A stretch of 64,000 nt of DNA from Sphagnum compactum (Eukaryota; Bryophyta; Sphagnopsida; Sphagnales). Both the position numbers and the translations under genes were made by a program. The notes under the pieces were generated by a model, which worked only from the letters and a program-made list of their open reading frames with translations, did not search any database and was not told where the DNA came from. Positions 12,181 through 25,300 of the stretch are shown one piece after another. Location of the stretch: contig OZ234494.1 in assembly GCA_965153455.1 (NCBI GenBank), positions 3,038,001-3,102,000 of the forward strand, read 5' to 3'. Within the stretch, counting starts at the first letter, position 1; the number at the start of each line of letters is the position of its first letter.

Positions 12181-12653
12181 AAAAAGAGTTGGATTGATTT
12201 CAAAGAGGAGAAGAATGAAGAAAAAAAACTCATTTATATATTCCAAAAATTCCTTTGATGGTTGTTGCCATAGTTTTTTTTTGTTTTTGTTTTTTTTTTT
12301 TTTTGGGTGGGTTTTTGGACTCTCACAAGACACCTTTTTTATGCCTTATAATTGCCACATCCTGAGGGGAAAAAAAAAAAAAAAAAATCAGATTTTTTTT
12401 TGCCATATAGCCACATAATAAAAAAATAATGGCATGAAATAATGGCAAGGACAAAGGGCGGGGTGGGGGGGAACCATAATAACACTACTACCAGCAGATG
12501 CCTGATTTTTTTATTTTATTTTTAGTCTAATTATCGTCGGTGCCAGGAATCCAATGAAGGGGACTTAAAGACTTAACCGTGTCCACTGTACGGGGAGACC
12601 CGACAGTTAGTTACATGCTAGCCAAGTCGTTTGCCCAAAAACCCGATTCAGAA

Positions 12654-12676
12654 GGGGGGGGGGGGGGGGGGGGGGG
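12654..12676. repeat. Poly-G tract
   Basis: A run of over 20 G with one late C interruption, followed by a T-run. Such tracts are length-unstable and often miscalled in assembly. Confidence 0.8.
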
Positions 12677-13066
12677 CGGGGTTTCTTTTTTTTTTTCAAA
12701 ATGGCGATTTTATTTTCATTTTTATATTTTTAAGTCGCCAAATTTCGAATTTTTAAAAAAAAATCTTGATTCTATATAGAAGGATGTCAGATTTTTTATT
12801 TTCCAATTACGAGGAAAAATCGGGGTAAAATTTCCTCTTATGGATGGTTGCCACTTGGATTGCTACGTCACAAAATTGGAAAAGAAAACCCTAGGCCCGT
12901 CCGTCATTTGAGTAGGGGTTTTTTCTTTCTTTTTTTTCTTTTTTTTCTTTTCTGGGCCATTATATATGTGATGTAGTCACCATTGGCCATCATCCACAAG
13001 AGGAATTAGCCAAATTTGGCTAAAGATCATCAGAGAAGAAAGTAAAAAAAAATCTAAGAATCCCGC

Positions 13067-13097
<31 letters not shown>
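13067..13097. repeat. (ATT)n microsatellite
   Basis: About ten uninterrupted ATT units. Confidence 0.85.
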
Positions 13098-13509
13098 TGG
13101 CAAGCAACCTTGTTGGAACCTATTGTCTAAATATGATGATTTCAAAAAAATTCCAAAAAATTTGTTTGTTGATGATTATGGGTTTTTTAATTCAAGTTTT
13201 GAAATTATTATTAGTATTATTATTATTATATTTAAAAAATCACCAGATTCTATATTTGCTTCTAGTTGGTAACCTCAACTGTGTTAAAAGGGGGTGGTGA
13301 TTGATCAAATGTTTTTCATTTTCATATTTTTTAATTGTTTATAAGGAGTCAAATTTTGGCTAAATCTTCTTTAGGATTATGGCAAATGTGGTATTTACTA
13401 GGGTGGGTTTTGCAAGGTGCTGAAATTTAATTGGGTTTATTATTTGTAGTGCTATGGGGATTTCTGCACACACAAAATGTGTTAACAAATGCAACTGATC
13501 TTTACTTAC

Positions 13510-14030
13510 TTGTTGTGTTTGTTGTGTGTTGGCACTCAATTTGGAGAGGATTTGGGTTGTGGGTTTTGTGTGTGGACACTCTAAATTGAAAAGATTTGGG
13601 TTGTTGTTGTGTTTGTTGTGTGTTGGCACTCAATCAATTTGGAGAGGATTTGGGTTGTGGGTTTTGTGTGTGGACACTCTAAATTGAAAAGATTTGGGTT
13701 GTTGTTGTGTTTGTTGTGTGTTGGCACTCAATCAATTTGGAGAGGATTTGGGTTGTGGGTTTTGTGTGTGGACACTTAAATTGAGAAGGTTTGGGTTGTG
13801 CGGGGTTTTTTGTGTGTTTGCACTAAATTTTGAGAGGACTTGGGTTGTGGGCTTGTGTGTGGAACTAAACCAAGTACATTTGGGTTGTGGGTTTGTTGTG
13901 TGTTGGCACTACATTACATTTTGAGAGGATTTTGGGGTTGAGGGTTTGTGTTGTGTGTTGGAACTAAATTTTGAGAGCATTTGGGTTGTGGGTTTTGTGT
14001 TAAGCACTAAATTTTGAGAGGATCTGGAGA
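13510..14030. repeat. GT-rich minisatellite, 45-98 bp units
   Basis: Repeats of GGATTTGGGTTGTGGGTTTT, then GTGTGTTGGCACTAAATT and GAGAG. The first copies form a longer 94-98 bp unit with an ACTCTAAATTGAAAAGATTTG segment (GGCACT at 13531, 13625 and 13723). Later copies shorten to 45-55 bases. Open frames across it come from the repeat and are not genes. Confidence 0.8.
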
Positions 14031-14275
14031 GGGTTGGCTGATGACAAAGGGTTAAAAACCTCATAGCATCACAAATAACCCTAAAAAAAAGAAGGAGAAG
14101 AAGAGTCCAAACCTCTTTTTTTTATAACACCCTAATCTGTGAGTGACTCACAACTTGAGAATTGAAAAGCAAAACTACCCTCAAATGCACCATATATATA
14201 TAAGAGAATGTGGTCTTTTCCCACACAAAAAGCCATGATGGCTCACAACAAACAAACACATGTGTGTGAGGTTAG

Positions 14276-14291
14276 AGGGAGAGAGAGAGAG

Positions 14292-14328
<37 letters not shown>
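14276..14328. repeat. (GA)n(GT)n compound microsatellite
   Basis: About nine GA units run straight into 17 GT units. Confidence 0.9.
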
Positions 14329-14329
<1 letters not shown>

Positions 14330-14331
<2 letters not shown>

Positions 14332-16870
14332 TTTTGGTTCTTTCAGAGCTCTCAAATATGTGCATTGTTTTCAAGCCCACAATAAATTTCAATGAACTAA
14401 TTTCTTCAAGAATGTGTTGTATTTCATTCAAAATTTGCAATTCTAGGTGTTTTTACAACTGCGATGACAAGAGGAGATGCTTTTCATGTGTAGATGAACT
14501 TAGTTGTATTAACTCTTTTTTTTTTTGTTTTGAGACGTCACCCCTACTTCAATATTGATAACTTCAACTTCAATTATTTGGGTTCTATGCTGCTTCACAC
14601 TACCATTGACAATCAACTCTATTTGTTTTGTTTTCTTATGTTTCCATATGGTTTTCAATAATTCATCATTATTTATATATCAATCTCAAATTTAACTTAA
14701 TTTGAATTAATATAAATATCATGGACATGCAAAGGCACATATTAAATTTTTATTATCCATGTTGGTGGGTAGAGGAAGGGAATGAGGTGGTCAGGCTTGA
14801 AAATGAAGTAGCTATGAATTGGTTGTGGAATTTGTGAATGGGTGACTGTTGTACGAAGGCTTATGCAAAATTCTCTTTATACTAGATTTGAGAAAACTCG
14901 TCCATTGAAATAAAGAACCTCATTGCATGTATTCGTAACAATGGATCAATTAAATTATAAGTGCCAAATGCTACTAGAATTGGCAAACTTGTCAATTGGA
15001 TTTGGACATTTAGCACCATGAGAAAAATTTTATTCTATGAAACCCTACCATGAAACTTTCAATGTAGCGTAACGCTTAAGGCCATGGGCATTTATCATGG
15101 TGTGGATAGGGTATTAATGAAAATTGGATCACAACTACAACTTACAAGAACATAGTTTATGAAAAGAAAATGTGCCCATATAGAATTCAGCTCTTATATA
15201 TCAAGTACTTAATTAGAGTGACCAAGGTTGAGGTGACAATATTGAGTATACATTTTCATAATTTTCATAATTGCAACTGCAATAACAAATTGCTATTTAT
15301 GTGTGCAAGTGATGGAATGGGATTCATGTAAATAATGTATTTGACAATCAAAACATAATGTAAAAGCTTTGTGAGAAATTTATGATATTCAACTCAAAAT
15401 GAACTTTTTTAACTTTAATAAAACCCATGTGAAAATGCATAAAATCTAGATAGATACTCATCAAATGCATCACAACATGTATCTTTAGCCAAGAATTTGT
15501 ATATACATTCACTATAGATTCATGAAAATAAACTAAGTTTATTCATTTCATTCTATTTGTTTGGTTTTCAACAACTTTTTTTGGATGAAGAAGCTAATGT
15601 TGTAATACTTACTATACATTACACATGTTTGGATTACTTTACCATGAGTGGCCATGAATGCCAAGTGACCAACCATTCCTCCTAATGTCAAATAATCGGT
15701 CATTCATTCGTTTGTATTTTGTTTGCAATATCGACTTCATGAATTGCAACTTTTGTTCCACCCTAATGTGTCTTCATGCTTCTATGTTTGACAATGACAC
15801 CTCCATTGCCAACCGTTTTCTATAATTGTTGTATGTATGAAGACTAACCTTAATTTCACTTGTGTTTTGGACCTTTGCTTGAACCTTCAAAGTTCACTCA
15901 AATTTTAAACCAATGATGAGCCTTGTGTCATTTTAAGAAATCACACATTGGACCCTCAAGTCTAGTAGAGCACAATCCCTACCAAAGAGCCTTCACCAAA
16001 TTGAGTTCAACAATTTCTAAAATGTAATATGTAACCATTTGAAAAGACCATGTTTTAGGCACAAGAAAAGTCTTCACATTGGATTTACTATCCACAACAA
16101 TATGGTGACAAATATATGGCCTTACATGTCACTAGCATTCTAAGTGCATGAGTGACGAGAAAATTCTCTTCCATTATGTGTGGATTTCTTATTCGGTGAT
16201 GGATGTTTGAACATTCAAATGCAAGATTATTTTTTGTTGCAAACCCCATTAAAGCAAGGGCAAGAATTTAAAAAAAGAAAAGAAAAAAGAAATTCAAAAG
16301 TGTCAAATACTGAATAAATAAGTTAGAATTGTTCACAGGAGTAAACATCCAATCCATGTGCAAAATGCTGAGAATTTGTTGTGTCTTGTGGAAAGGGTAA
16401 TTTTAGTTTCATCCATTTCTTGCAACTCTATGATGATCTACATTGAGTGAAGCAGGGCTTTTGTTTTTTTTTTTTTTTTTAAATCCAAAATTCCAATGTT
16501 GTGGAATTTAAATTTTGGAAAAAAAAAATTCCACCAGAAAAAAAACAAAGAGAAATAAGAGAAATTTACACTAGAAAAAAAAAAGTCTCCTTTTTTGGTC
16601 AGAAAAAAATCATTGAAATGGAGTCAATCTCTCTCAAACTTGATGACAAACATCAATGCATCTCATGGGGTTTTTGCTATAAGCTGTACAATGATGCCCA
16701 TTGCTAACTCCAAGCTGAAGTCAATGAAGTTCAATGAGTTGATAAACCCTGGGGTGGCACAGCCTTTGCTCAGCTTTGCATGAAACGAGATGGATGACGG
16801 ACGGATGGATGGAAAGCTTCATTTCATCCCGACGTCCTTTACTATATGTAATGATTCCAATCTGAAAACA
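14330..16870. other. Gene-free AT-rich stretch
   Basis: I see no coding, RNA or bounded mobile feature. Open frames are short and biased in composition. Confidence 0.45.
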
Positions 16871-17197
16871 AAGGGGTGTGTCAATTACACTGCAGCCTTG
16901 CCATTTACATGAAAAAAAGTATGTATCTTAAGGCAAAAGAAGAATTATGGAAACTCAAATATTTATTTCACCATGCCAAAATATAATCTTCAAAAATTTC
17001 TCTAAAAAAAAACCAAATCCTTCAAGATATTCTAACCCTATAAGTAATCTCAAGTTTCAACACAAGGCAAAATATCATCTTTCAAAAATCCTCATATAAA
17101 AATTAGACCTATTATTATCTAGGGGCGAAAATCCCTTAAGCTACCATACTCTATAATGAATCTAAACACAATATCCTCGCCTTGGTAGGCAAGGCCA
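16871..17197. mobile_element. Dispersed repeat, copy A (MITE-like)
   Basis: Starts with AAGGGGTGTGTCA and CCTTGCCATTTACAT and ends with CCTTGGTAGGCAAGGCCA. Internal landmarks such as AATTATGGAAACTCAAAT, AATCTCAAGTTTCAACACA, CCTTAAGCTACCATACTCT and AATGAATCTAAACACAATA recur at 18638 and 19586. The inner ends GCCTTGCC and GGCAAGGC are inverted, as in a short terminal inverted repeat. No coding capacity. Confidence 0.65.
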
Positions 17198-18630
17198 ACA
17201 AAAAGAAAGGAGGAATTGGGAGTGAATGAATTTTGTTGGGAATAGTTTCTCTTTTGCATAGCCTAACTTACTACATGTGGTTAGAGTAACCAAAAAGGCA
17301 ACCCACCAGCATACCTTGAGAGATGGATGAATAAATAGGTGGACAGGAAACACACTTTTTTCATTGGGGTTTTCAATTCCCAGGGTTTAGGGTTTGCTGT
17401 TTTGACTACAAACCTAATGAACAACACACTAGTAACTATCTCTTACTACCTACCTTACACACAAACCCATCCCACATGCATCCTAAGAAGCTCTGACCTA
17501 CCTACTTTTCAGTGGATATATTGCCAAAGGTGAAAAATGAGTCAAATGTTTGATTTTACAGTTGAGTCAGAACAGACTTCCCAATTGGAATGTTAAAAAT
17601 TTTCATTCCCAGTTACACGTTTGATGCCCTATTATGCCGAAACTGGCCCATTCTGTTATGACTCAACTGAATGTGCTGCTGGCTCTGGGTTCACTCTAGC
17701 CACTAGGTTGTCAACTTGTCAGGTGTTTTCTCTGCAGATTGTTCTTTTTTTTCTTTTTCTTTTTTTTTTGCTAGTACCAAAGTGTTGTACTGGTATTGAC
17801 TTTGGAACATATCAGACTGTTTATCCATATGGGGTTTTTATGATCACACTTGGCCTTGTACTGGTATTGGGTACCCTTCTTTTCAAAAGACTTTCATACC
17901 AGTCTGGTGGTACTGAAAAAAATATATATATATTTGGGCAGGGAGGATGTGGTTTTGGTTCATCCCCAAAACGGCTTCAATGGCCTCATCCTCAACTGGT
18001 GCATTGGTGGCTGTTGGTTCACTCCAGCCCTGGTATTAGGGTTTAAGGCTGCTGATTTTTGTCTGGTATATAAACCTTGCTGGTATGTTCTTCTTCTTCT
18101 TCTTCAATATCACGGACTCATACCGATATCAAATACCCAGCTGCTTGCATCCTATGCATTGGTACAACACTTTGTTTTTGCAACCCAATTCGTTCGTTCG
18201 TTCGTTCGTTCATTCATTCATTCATTCATTCATTCATTCGTTCATCCATGCATTCATTATGTACATGTTTTTTTATGTGTGTGTGACTTTGTCGGTTTTC
18301 CCATGGCATCAATCTAAGCAGACTTTCGAATCCTTAATTGACAGCACTTAGTTTTCTGGATTTTTTAATATAATTTTATTTCATAGATCATAAAAAATTG
18401 TATGAATTTGTGCAGTGGATTTTTTTATAATCACGTAAATATATATTATGTGAAAATTATATGCATGTTCACATGTTTTGAAAACTTGGGTTCAAAAATT
18501 GGAGAGGAGTATGGGTCTTGAAACTCATACTATATAAAAACAACAGCTGCAAATGATTTTCTTTTCTTTTCTTTGCTTGAAAATTTGACGTATGACCCCC
18601 CCCTCCCCCCCCTTGACCCCCCCCCCAAAA
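17198..18630. other. Spacer between repeat copies A and B, no gene recognised
   Basis: Several open frames cross 17621-18351 on the + strand, rich in Phe, Leu, Ser and His from TTC, CTT and ATTC runs. None has a family motif. CCCAGTTACACGTTTGATG near 17610 recurs at about 20421 and 20617. Confidence 0.4.
18188..18247. repeat. (TTCG)n(TTCA)n microsatellite
   Basis: About five TTCG units pass into about eight TTCA units. It creates Ser-Phe-Ile-His reading frames that are not genes. Confidence 0.85.
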
Positions 18631-18637
18631 AAACAAG

Positions 18638-19017
18638 GGGGGTGTGTCACACACTATGGCCTTGCCATTTACATGAAAAACTATCTTAATGCAAAAGAAA
18701 AATTATGGAAACTCAAATAGTTTCACCACACAAAAATAATAATTATATATATATATATATATATAATCTTCAAAAAATCCTCTAAAAGAAACCAAAATCC
18801 TTCACGATATTATAAACTCTATAATAACTAATCTCAAGTTTCAACACAATAGCCCAAAAAATATCTATCATCTTTCAAAAATCCTCATTAAAAAATAGAC
18901 CTATTATTATATTATTACATAGTAGGGGCCTATAAAAATCCCTTAAGCCACTACTATACTCTATACTCTATAATGAATCTAAACACAATATCCTTCTTGC
19001 CTTGGTAGGCAAGGCAA
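18638..19017. mobile_element. Dispersed repeat, copy B (MITE-like)
   Basis: Same order of landmarks as copy A, from GGTGTGTCACACACTATGG to CTTGCCTTGGTAGGCAAGGC. It is longer because of an added (AT)n run near 18733-18764 and small insertions. Confidence 0.65.
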
Positions 19018-19585
19018 AAAGCCAATAAAACTTGTTTTAGTAGGCTAGTAGTAGTTGCTCTGCCATAGCCTGCTCCCATTGCCCAGGGTGGTGACAGAAA
19101 CTACTACGACAATCATAGTAGAACTTCAGAGTACTCATGTTTTTCAACCTTCTCAAACTCTCTTCTAGTAAAAACTAAAGTTGTAAAGTTGTAACCACTC
19201 TTCCCAGCCTCCACAGCCCACCTGAGTCAGGAGGACTTGCTGCCTGCCATCTTTCTTTGTCTGCCCAATCAATGCTCTCTCTCTCTCTCTCAGTGTAGGT
19301 GATCAAGGAGTGAGAGAGAGAGAGAGTGCATTCATTGTCCAAGCTAGCCAAACATTTGCAGCATTTTACAATCAAATTCACAAGGGAAATTCAGATTTGG
19401 AGAGGACTACTTTTGTACCTGCCACTAAGGTAATAAGAACAAAAACCCACCCTCCTTGCACCCACCACTAATGCCTCCACCCACACATATCCCCAAAAAC
19501 AAGTGCTTAATAAAAAGTATCCAAAAATCATCCTAATTATATATATATATATATATATTAGGCTATGCCTTTGCACAAATGGTAA

Positions 19586-19922
19586 AACAAAGGGGGTGTG
19601 TCACACAATTGTGGCCTTGCCATTTACATTATTTAACAAGTATCTTAAGGCAAAAAGAAGAATTATGGAAACTCAAATTATTTCATCATGCCAAATTATA
19701 ATCTTCAAAAAACCCCTCTGTAATAAGAAGCCAAAATCCTTCAAGATAATATAACTCTATAACTAATCTTAAGTTTCAACACACCAAAATATCATATTTC
19801 AAAAATCCTCATATAAAAATAGACCTAATATTACCTATAGGTGGCCAAAATCCATTAAGCTACTATATACTCTATATTGAATCTAAACACAATAACCTTA
19901 AGGGCCTTGGTAGGCAAGGCCA
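19586..19922. mobile_element. Dispersed repeat, copy C (MITE-like)
   Basis: Begins AAAGGGGGTGTGTCACACAA and ends GGCCTTGGTAGGCAAGGCCA. This copy shows the inverted ends best: TGGCCTTGCC at 19612 against GGCAAGGCCA at the right end. Same internal landmarks as copies A and B. Confidence 0.68.
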
Positions 19923-20264
19923 AACACCTCCACAAAATTTCCTAGTCTATTTATAAACCTGGGGTACATATGAATATCTTCCAATTAATAAGATTGTGAA
20001 TGATTCCCAAGATTTTTTTTTTTAAATTTTTTTTTAAGATTTAGATTTAGATTTTTTTTTTGGTAATGAGCCATTTTAATTGGACCATTAATATATTTAA
20101 AAACATGGAGGGTAAACCTTCTCAAACTCTCTAGTGAAAACTAATCCCCTCTTTTAGTGGTATCTGCAAACTGATGATGAGATTTTTATTAAATCTCAGT
20201 ATGAAATGTCGAAAATCAGCATTTAATGCACAAGGTTCAAGACTAATTATAGTAGAGTTGCACA

Positions 20265-20654
20265 AGTAAGAGCAGAGTGAAAATTATATGCAGCAGGAGT
20301 GGAGGCGCCCAGAAAAAGAAAAAGGGAAAGACAGGGATGAAACTCAGTTCACCACCAAAAAAATTGGTGGAAAAACTAGTTTGGGGTCCCAGTTATTTCG
20401 CTTTGTAAAATTTTCATTCCCAGTTACACGTTTGATTGATGATGCCCTACTCTGCTGAAACTGAGTAAGAGCAGAGTGAAAATATATGTAGCAGGAGTGG
20501 AGGCGCCCAGAAGAAAAAGGGCACTTAGACAGGGATGAAACTCAGTTCACCACCAAAATTGGTGGAAAAACTAGTTTGGGGTCCCAGTTATTTCGCTTTG
20601 TAAAATTTTCATTCCCAGTTACACGTTTGATGATGCCCTACTATGCTGAAACTG
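20265..20654. repeat. Tandem duplication, 199-bp unit
   Basis: AGTAAGAGCAGAGTGAAAAT begins copies at 20265 and 20464. Both contain GCAGGAGTGGAGGCGCCCAG, CAGGGATGAAACTCAGTTCA and TTTGGGGTCCCAGTTATTTC, and end in the CCCAGTTACACGTTTGAT segment. Differences are few, so the duplication is recent. Confidence 0.85.
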
Positions 20655-20840
20655 GTCGTTCTCGCTCCCTAATAATCGTGAGACTTTACAGATAACTCTA
20701 ATATATTATGATACTTGGATGGAGATTTTTTCAACTCTTTTTGCATCAGATTTATTTCAAGTGACCAAAAACCAACCAATGTAGTATAAAATTGTTTAGA
20801 AACAATTCTCACTAGACTAGACCAATTCGTTGCAGCTGGC

Positions 20841-20869
20841 TGATGAATGAATGAATGAATGAATGAATG
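20841..20869. repeat. (TGAA)n microsatellite
   Basis: About seven TGAA units. Confidence 0.85.
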
Positions 20870-21040
20870 CTCTGCAAAACCCTGACTTAATTTAATGCCC
20901 ATCAGTTGAATCCAGTTCTGCACTAAATGACCCACTGTGCCCATGTCTTTTATCAACAAAAAGGTCTGCCAACAAGCTGCACACTCTACCTATTCATCTC
21001 TGTTGCAGTTTGTAACTAGACCCAACTGACTCCTCCTGAG

Positions 21041-21058
21041 GTTTAGGGTTTAGGGTTT
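21041..21058 (+). repeat. Telomere-type repeat, two and a half units
   Basis: GTTTAGGGTTTAGGGTTT matches the plant telomere repeat TTTAGGG. A short interstitial copy. Confidence 0.7.
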
Positions 21059-21655
21059 TCTGAATTTTCCTTAAGAGTTCAGTCTGTTTATTTTTTGGGT
21101 TTTTGGGTTCTTCAATTTGAGCATGCCCCCTTAAACCCCCTTAAATTTGAGCATGGATTTTGGGGGGTTTTAACCATGGTAACTTGTTTGTGAGTTTTAC
21201 ATGTCAACCAACAACATGAGGAGTTGTCATATTAAGTAAGTTTTAGTGTGTCATGTTTTGCCTAGTCCACCATATTGGGGTAACATGCCACATTGCAGCA
21301 AACTGAAATGAAATGGGGCCCTTTTTATTCTGTTTCAGACACACTCTTTTGTCTTGTAATGAACCAATTAATTAATTAATTAGGGTTTCTGGGCTTGTAT
21401 GTACTACTAAGAAGGTTGACTTAGTTTCTCTTTCTGGCCAAAACAATAATTTGTCAGGCTTCCAGGCTAAACAAAACACTTGGTAGAATTTGGAAGCAAA
21501 AAAAATGATAGCCAAGGGGAGTGAAATGAGTGAGTGATCATGGTTAACCTCCTTTGTAAGAGTGAGTGATCATGGTTAACCTCTCTTGTTGGGGTATATA
21601 GCCTAGTATATAGGCTAGGAGGAGATTTGACTTTGCATAGAGTAACCTTTGTCAG

Positions 21656-21681
21656 GCTAGGGTTTAGGGTTTAGGGTTTAG
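21656..21681 (+). repeat. Telomere-type repeat, three units
   Basis: Three consecutive TTTAGGG-type units directly after CAGGCTAG. Too short to be a telomere end. Confidence 0.75.
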
Positions 21682-21888
21682 TCCCCATTGCATAATATAT
21701 TATTGCCTTTGTAGTATGTTTTAGTATGTTACTAATCAATTAGCCTCTCTTTTGTGTGTGTGTGTGTGTGTGAAATTTTACACTATTGTGAATATTTTTT
21801 AAAAATTATTCAGTCACAAATTCAATGGGCTTTTTGGAGGAAATTTTTTTTGACAAAACCTTTTTAGAAACTTCAATTTTTTTTTTGC

Positions 21889-22390
21889 CATATTTCTATG
21901 CATGGTCCAAGTTGGTCACCAAAATTATATGAGGATGTTTTTTTTTTTTTTTTTTTTTTCATATTTTGTTAATAGGCAAATTTGCCTATTGCCATATTTC
22001 TATGCATGGTCCAAGTTGGTCACCAAAATTATATGAAGATGTTTTTTTTTTTTGTCTTTTCATATTTTGTTGATTGTCAAATTTGCCTATTGGCATATTT
22101 CTATGCATGGTCCAAGTTGGTCACTAAAATTATATGAAGATGTTTTCTTTTCTTTTTTTTCATATTTTGTTAATATTCAAATTTGCCTATTGCCATATTT
22201 CTATGCATGGTCCAAGTTGGTCACCAAAATTATATGAGGATGTTTTTTTCTTTTCTTTTTTTCATATTTTGTTAATAGTCAAATTTGCCTATTGCCATAT
22301 TTCTATGCTTGGTCCAAGTTGGTCGCCAAAATTATATGAGGATGTTTTTTTTTTTTCATATTTTGTTAATAGTCAAATTTGGCTAAATTC
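21889..22390. repeat. Five-copy tandem repeat, 100-104 bp unit
   Basis: CATATTTCTATGCATGGTCC recurs at 21889, 21993, 22094, 22194 and (with GCTTGG) 22295. Each unit continues with AAGTTGGTCACCAAAATTAT, a long T-run, CATATTTTGTTAATAGTCAA and ATTTGCCTATTG. Open frames of 61-104 codons here are by-products of the repeat. Confidence 0.9.
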
Positions 22391-22399
22391 ATTTATAAT

Positions 22400-25300
22400 G
22401 GATTATCACCACCTTCACTACATTAATTTCTTTTCCTTTCATTTTTAATAGCCTAATTTGGCTAAACTTGGATTATGTATGACTGCCACCTCTATATTAC
22501 AACACCCCAGAAAAAATAATGATAATATATTTTTTTTATTTTATTTTTAAAAGGTAAATACCATTAAGTATTTTTTCTTCAAAATTGTGAAGGATCATAA
22601 AAAAACATAATCATACTTCTATATTGTTGGTTACCTACTTGAACCTATAAGACAACCCTGCGTTGGCTAAAAGATTTAGCCAACTCGGGGTTCAACTTGA
22701 AACTAGATGTGAAATTTTAAAAATTTAATCATCCCTTTATATTTTTTTGTTACACACTAAAAATCAATTGTAGAAATATGACTATTGTTATTACTTTCTT
22801 TTTTCCACTTTTGGCAATTGAAACTTCCAAATACTTGAATTTCATTTTTTTAAATTTCTTTTTTGTGAAATATTTCCAACAAAAAAAAGGTTGAATGGCA
22901 AATTGGGAAGATAGGATGGGGAGTAGATCAATAAAAAGTAGAGAAATAATGGGGATAAAATGGTTTTTGGGCAATTGTCTTTCTAACCTTTCTAAAGCTT
23001 GAACATTGAAATTATTAACCTTATGATTCTAATTTTGATGGTGAAAAAGTAAAATAATGGGGAAAGAGGTTGTGGGAATGCCTTGGGTGAACTAGCACTC
23101 ACATTAATATGATGATAAAAATCCCAAAATTCATTTAAATTATTCATCCCAAACACCCGATGCCTAAACTAAATCAAGGTCTTTGAGTTCAAATCTAACA
23201 ATGTTTTTGGGTGTAATATGGCCACCAAGAGGTCTCACTCAAAAAGGTTAAGGTACCAATGAGGGTGGTGCTTCACCATAGCCATTGTGGGCATGCCAAG
23301 AGTCAAGAGATTAGATGTTGTGATGATGTGATATTCTCCTCTTATTGATGGTTAGTGTGAAAGAATTGCCTAGATGTAAGAAGGAAATTGGTATGAGATT
23401 TGGTAAGAGAGAATTAAACATAGTTATGGTGAAGCCTAGACCCTTAGGCTGGTGGGAAGGACTTGGAATTTAACTTGTTTTACAAAGCAAAACCTTGAAG
23501 GAAATGCATCACATTCTTTGTTCTATCCCTTTAGTTTGATAATGAGGGATTTAGTAAAAAAACGTACACACATAAACATAGGCTTTTCATGGATCGTGAA
23601 AGAAAGAGTGGGGAAGTAATAGTCATGAAATCTTAATTTGAGAAATGTTTCTAGCGAAGTGGTTTATGTGTTAAGAAAATAATCGTTTTTTTATTATGAT
23701 TAGGTTAGGAATTGAATCTCTAGTTCTGAAATAAATCATAAGTTAGCACCCATTCAATAGATAGCAAATAGCACATGAACATTCCAACTCCTAGCTTGTC
23801 ATACTTGCATTTAATGAAACGTATGCCCATGATCACGTATACTCTAAATCAAAGATAAGAGGGTGAAAGAAAACCCCATAAAATAGCCAAACTTTAACCC
23901 ATACCGACCCAAAATTGGGCATGGATGAGCCAACACCTACATTGATCTCTTCAACTTCTTTGGCCAAATTTCTTAGTGACTACGTTTACCCAAAGAGATG
24001 TTAAATTTTTTGGACTAGAGACTTTGATTCACCTAAGGATGGGATGTTTCTAATGTCTAAAACTTAGAATCAACCAAAACAAACTTAGGGTTTTAACCAT
24101 GGTGTTGGGTAAGTGTTGGTTCAACTTGGTCCCTAGCTATTGGTCCAAATTAAGTTCCACTATGTTAACCTTCACATTTACCATCAACATTACCTAGTTT
24201 TTAAGATCTTATATTTTGTATCTGAAATCTTTTTGTGGCCTACAAGCCCTCTATCTTGAAGTGTAGGCCAATTTGTTGGGTATATAAGCATGTGTTGCAT
24301 GGGTTAATTTGTTTTCATTTGACAACTATACTTCCCACATGGGATGTGCTAGAAGTATTCAAATAAACCACCTTTGAAGGCCAAAATGGGACATTTGAAG
24401 TGGCTTTTCATACATGTCGTCAACTTATCATGATGGCATTTGAATCCTTAACCATTTTGGGGTTCACAATTTTCCATCAATGATAATATCCTCTCTCACC
24501 CCCATAAAAGTTCTAGGCCTTGCTTTTTGTTTTGAAATATCTTTGCATAATTTTGTTGTTTAAATACAAGTCATGCACATATGTTTTGAATAACATTATG
24601 TCTTTTAAACATCGTGTATGTTGAGTAACAAGACGATAGGCATGGAGTTAACGTGCAAGATCAACTTTGCAAGGTTTGTTAATGACCAAACATGTTCCAA
24701 CAAATTGTAGCAAAAGTTTAATGTCTTCACATTGACATGGCCCTACATGGCCTTATGTAATGCATATGGTTTGTTCAAATGAATGTGTTATCAAACATGT
24801 TATCAAGCAAGAAAGTTTCAACCTTGTTGATTTTCAAAATTTGTAAATGGTAGAAATATGGAGAAGGGATTAAGAAATTGAAATCATGAAATAGTCTGAA
24901 TTGAAAGTTGCTCCACTAACCTCAACATCACAAAAAGTGTCAATTATAGGTGAATAACTTCAATGTGGTGTATGGTCATTACATCAAATGTACAAATGTC
25001 AAAACTTGATTTGGTTTAAATGTTGCATAGTTTTGCATTTATGCATATTAAGTTATTGATAGAGCTATTCATGAGCAAGGTTAGATGGACCTTGAATAAA
25101 ACAAAAAATATATTAAAATATTATGACAATATAAATTCTAAGGGTAACATTAGTTAATTTTATGGTGAAGGCTTTTGGATTTGAACTACCTATATACGAT
25201 GAGGTTGATCGAAGATATGGCCAATTTCCTTCATCAAGGGTTACTTGTTGTTATCAATTAATGTTGCAACCCAAAGTGAATGGTGCAAGTGATTTGGAAG

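Larger units (their letters stand above)
9350..13060. other. Gene-free low-complexity stretch
   Basis: No supported gene. It holds (CTA)n near 9398-9425, TC and TA runs near 9995-10026, many A, C and T homopolymers and short open frames without family motifs. A three-copy tandem repeat lies at 12004-12180 and a G homopolymer at 12654-12676. Confidence 0.45.

Noticed and set aside
13360-13924. Open frames in the GT-rich minisatellite
   Set aside because: They follow the repeat unit and disappear where unit length changes.
18077-18351. Three overlapping + strand open frames
   Set aside because: They are generated by the TTCG/TTCA microsatellite in all frames.
21041-21681. Telomere-type repeats considered as a chromosome end
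   Set aside because: Only two to three units each, embedded in unique sequence.
22052-22448. Open frames with repeated KFAYCHISMHGPSW
   Set aside because: Repetition is that of the 101-bp tandem repeat; no start or splice context.
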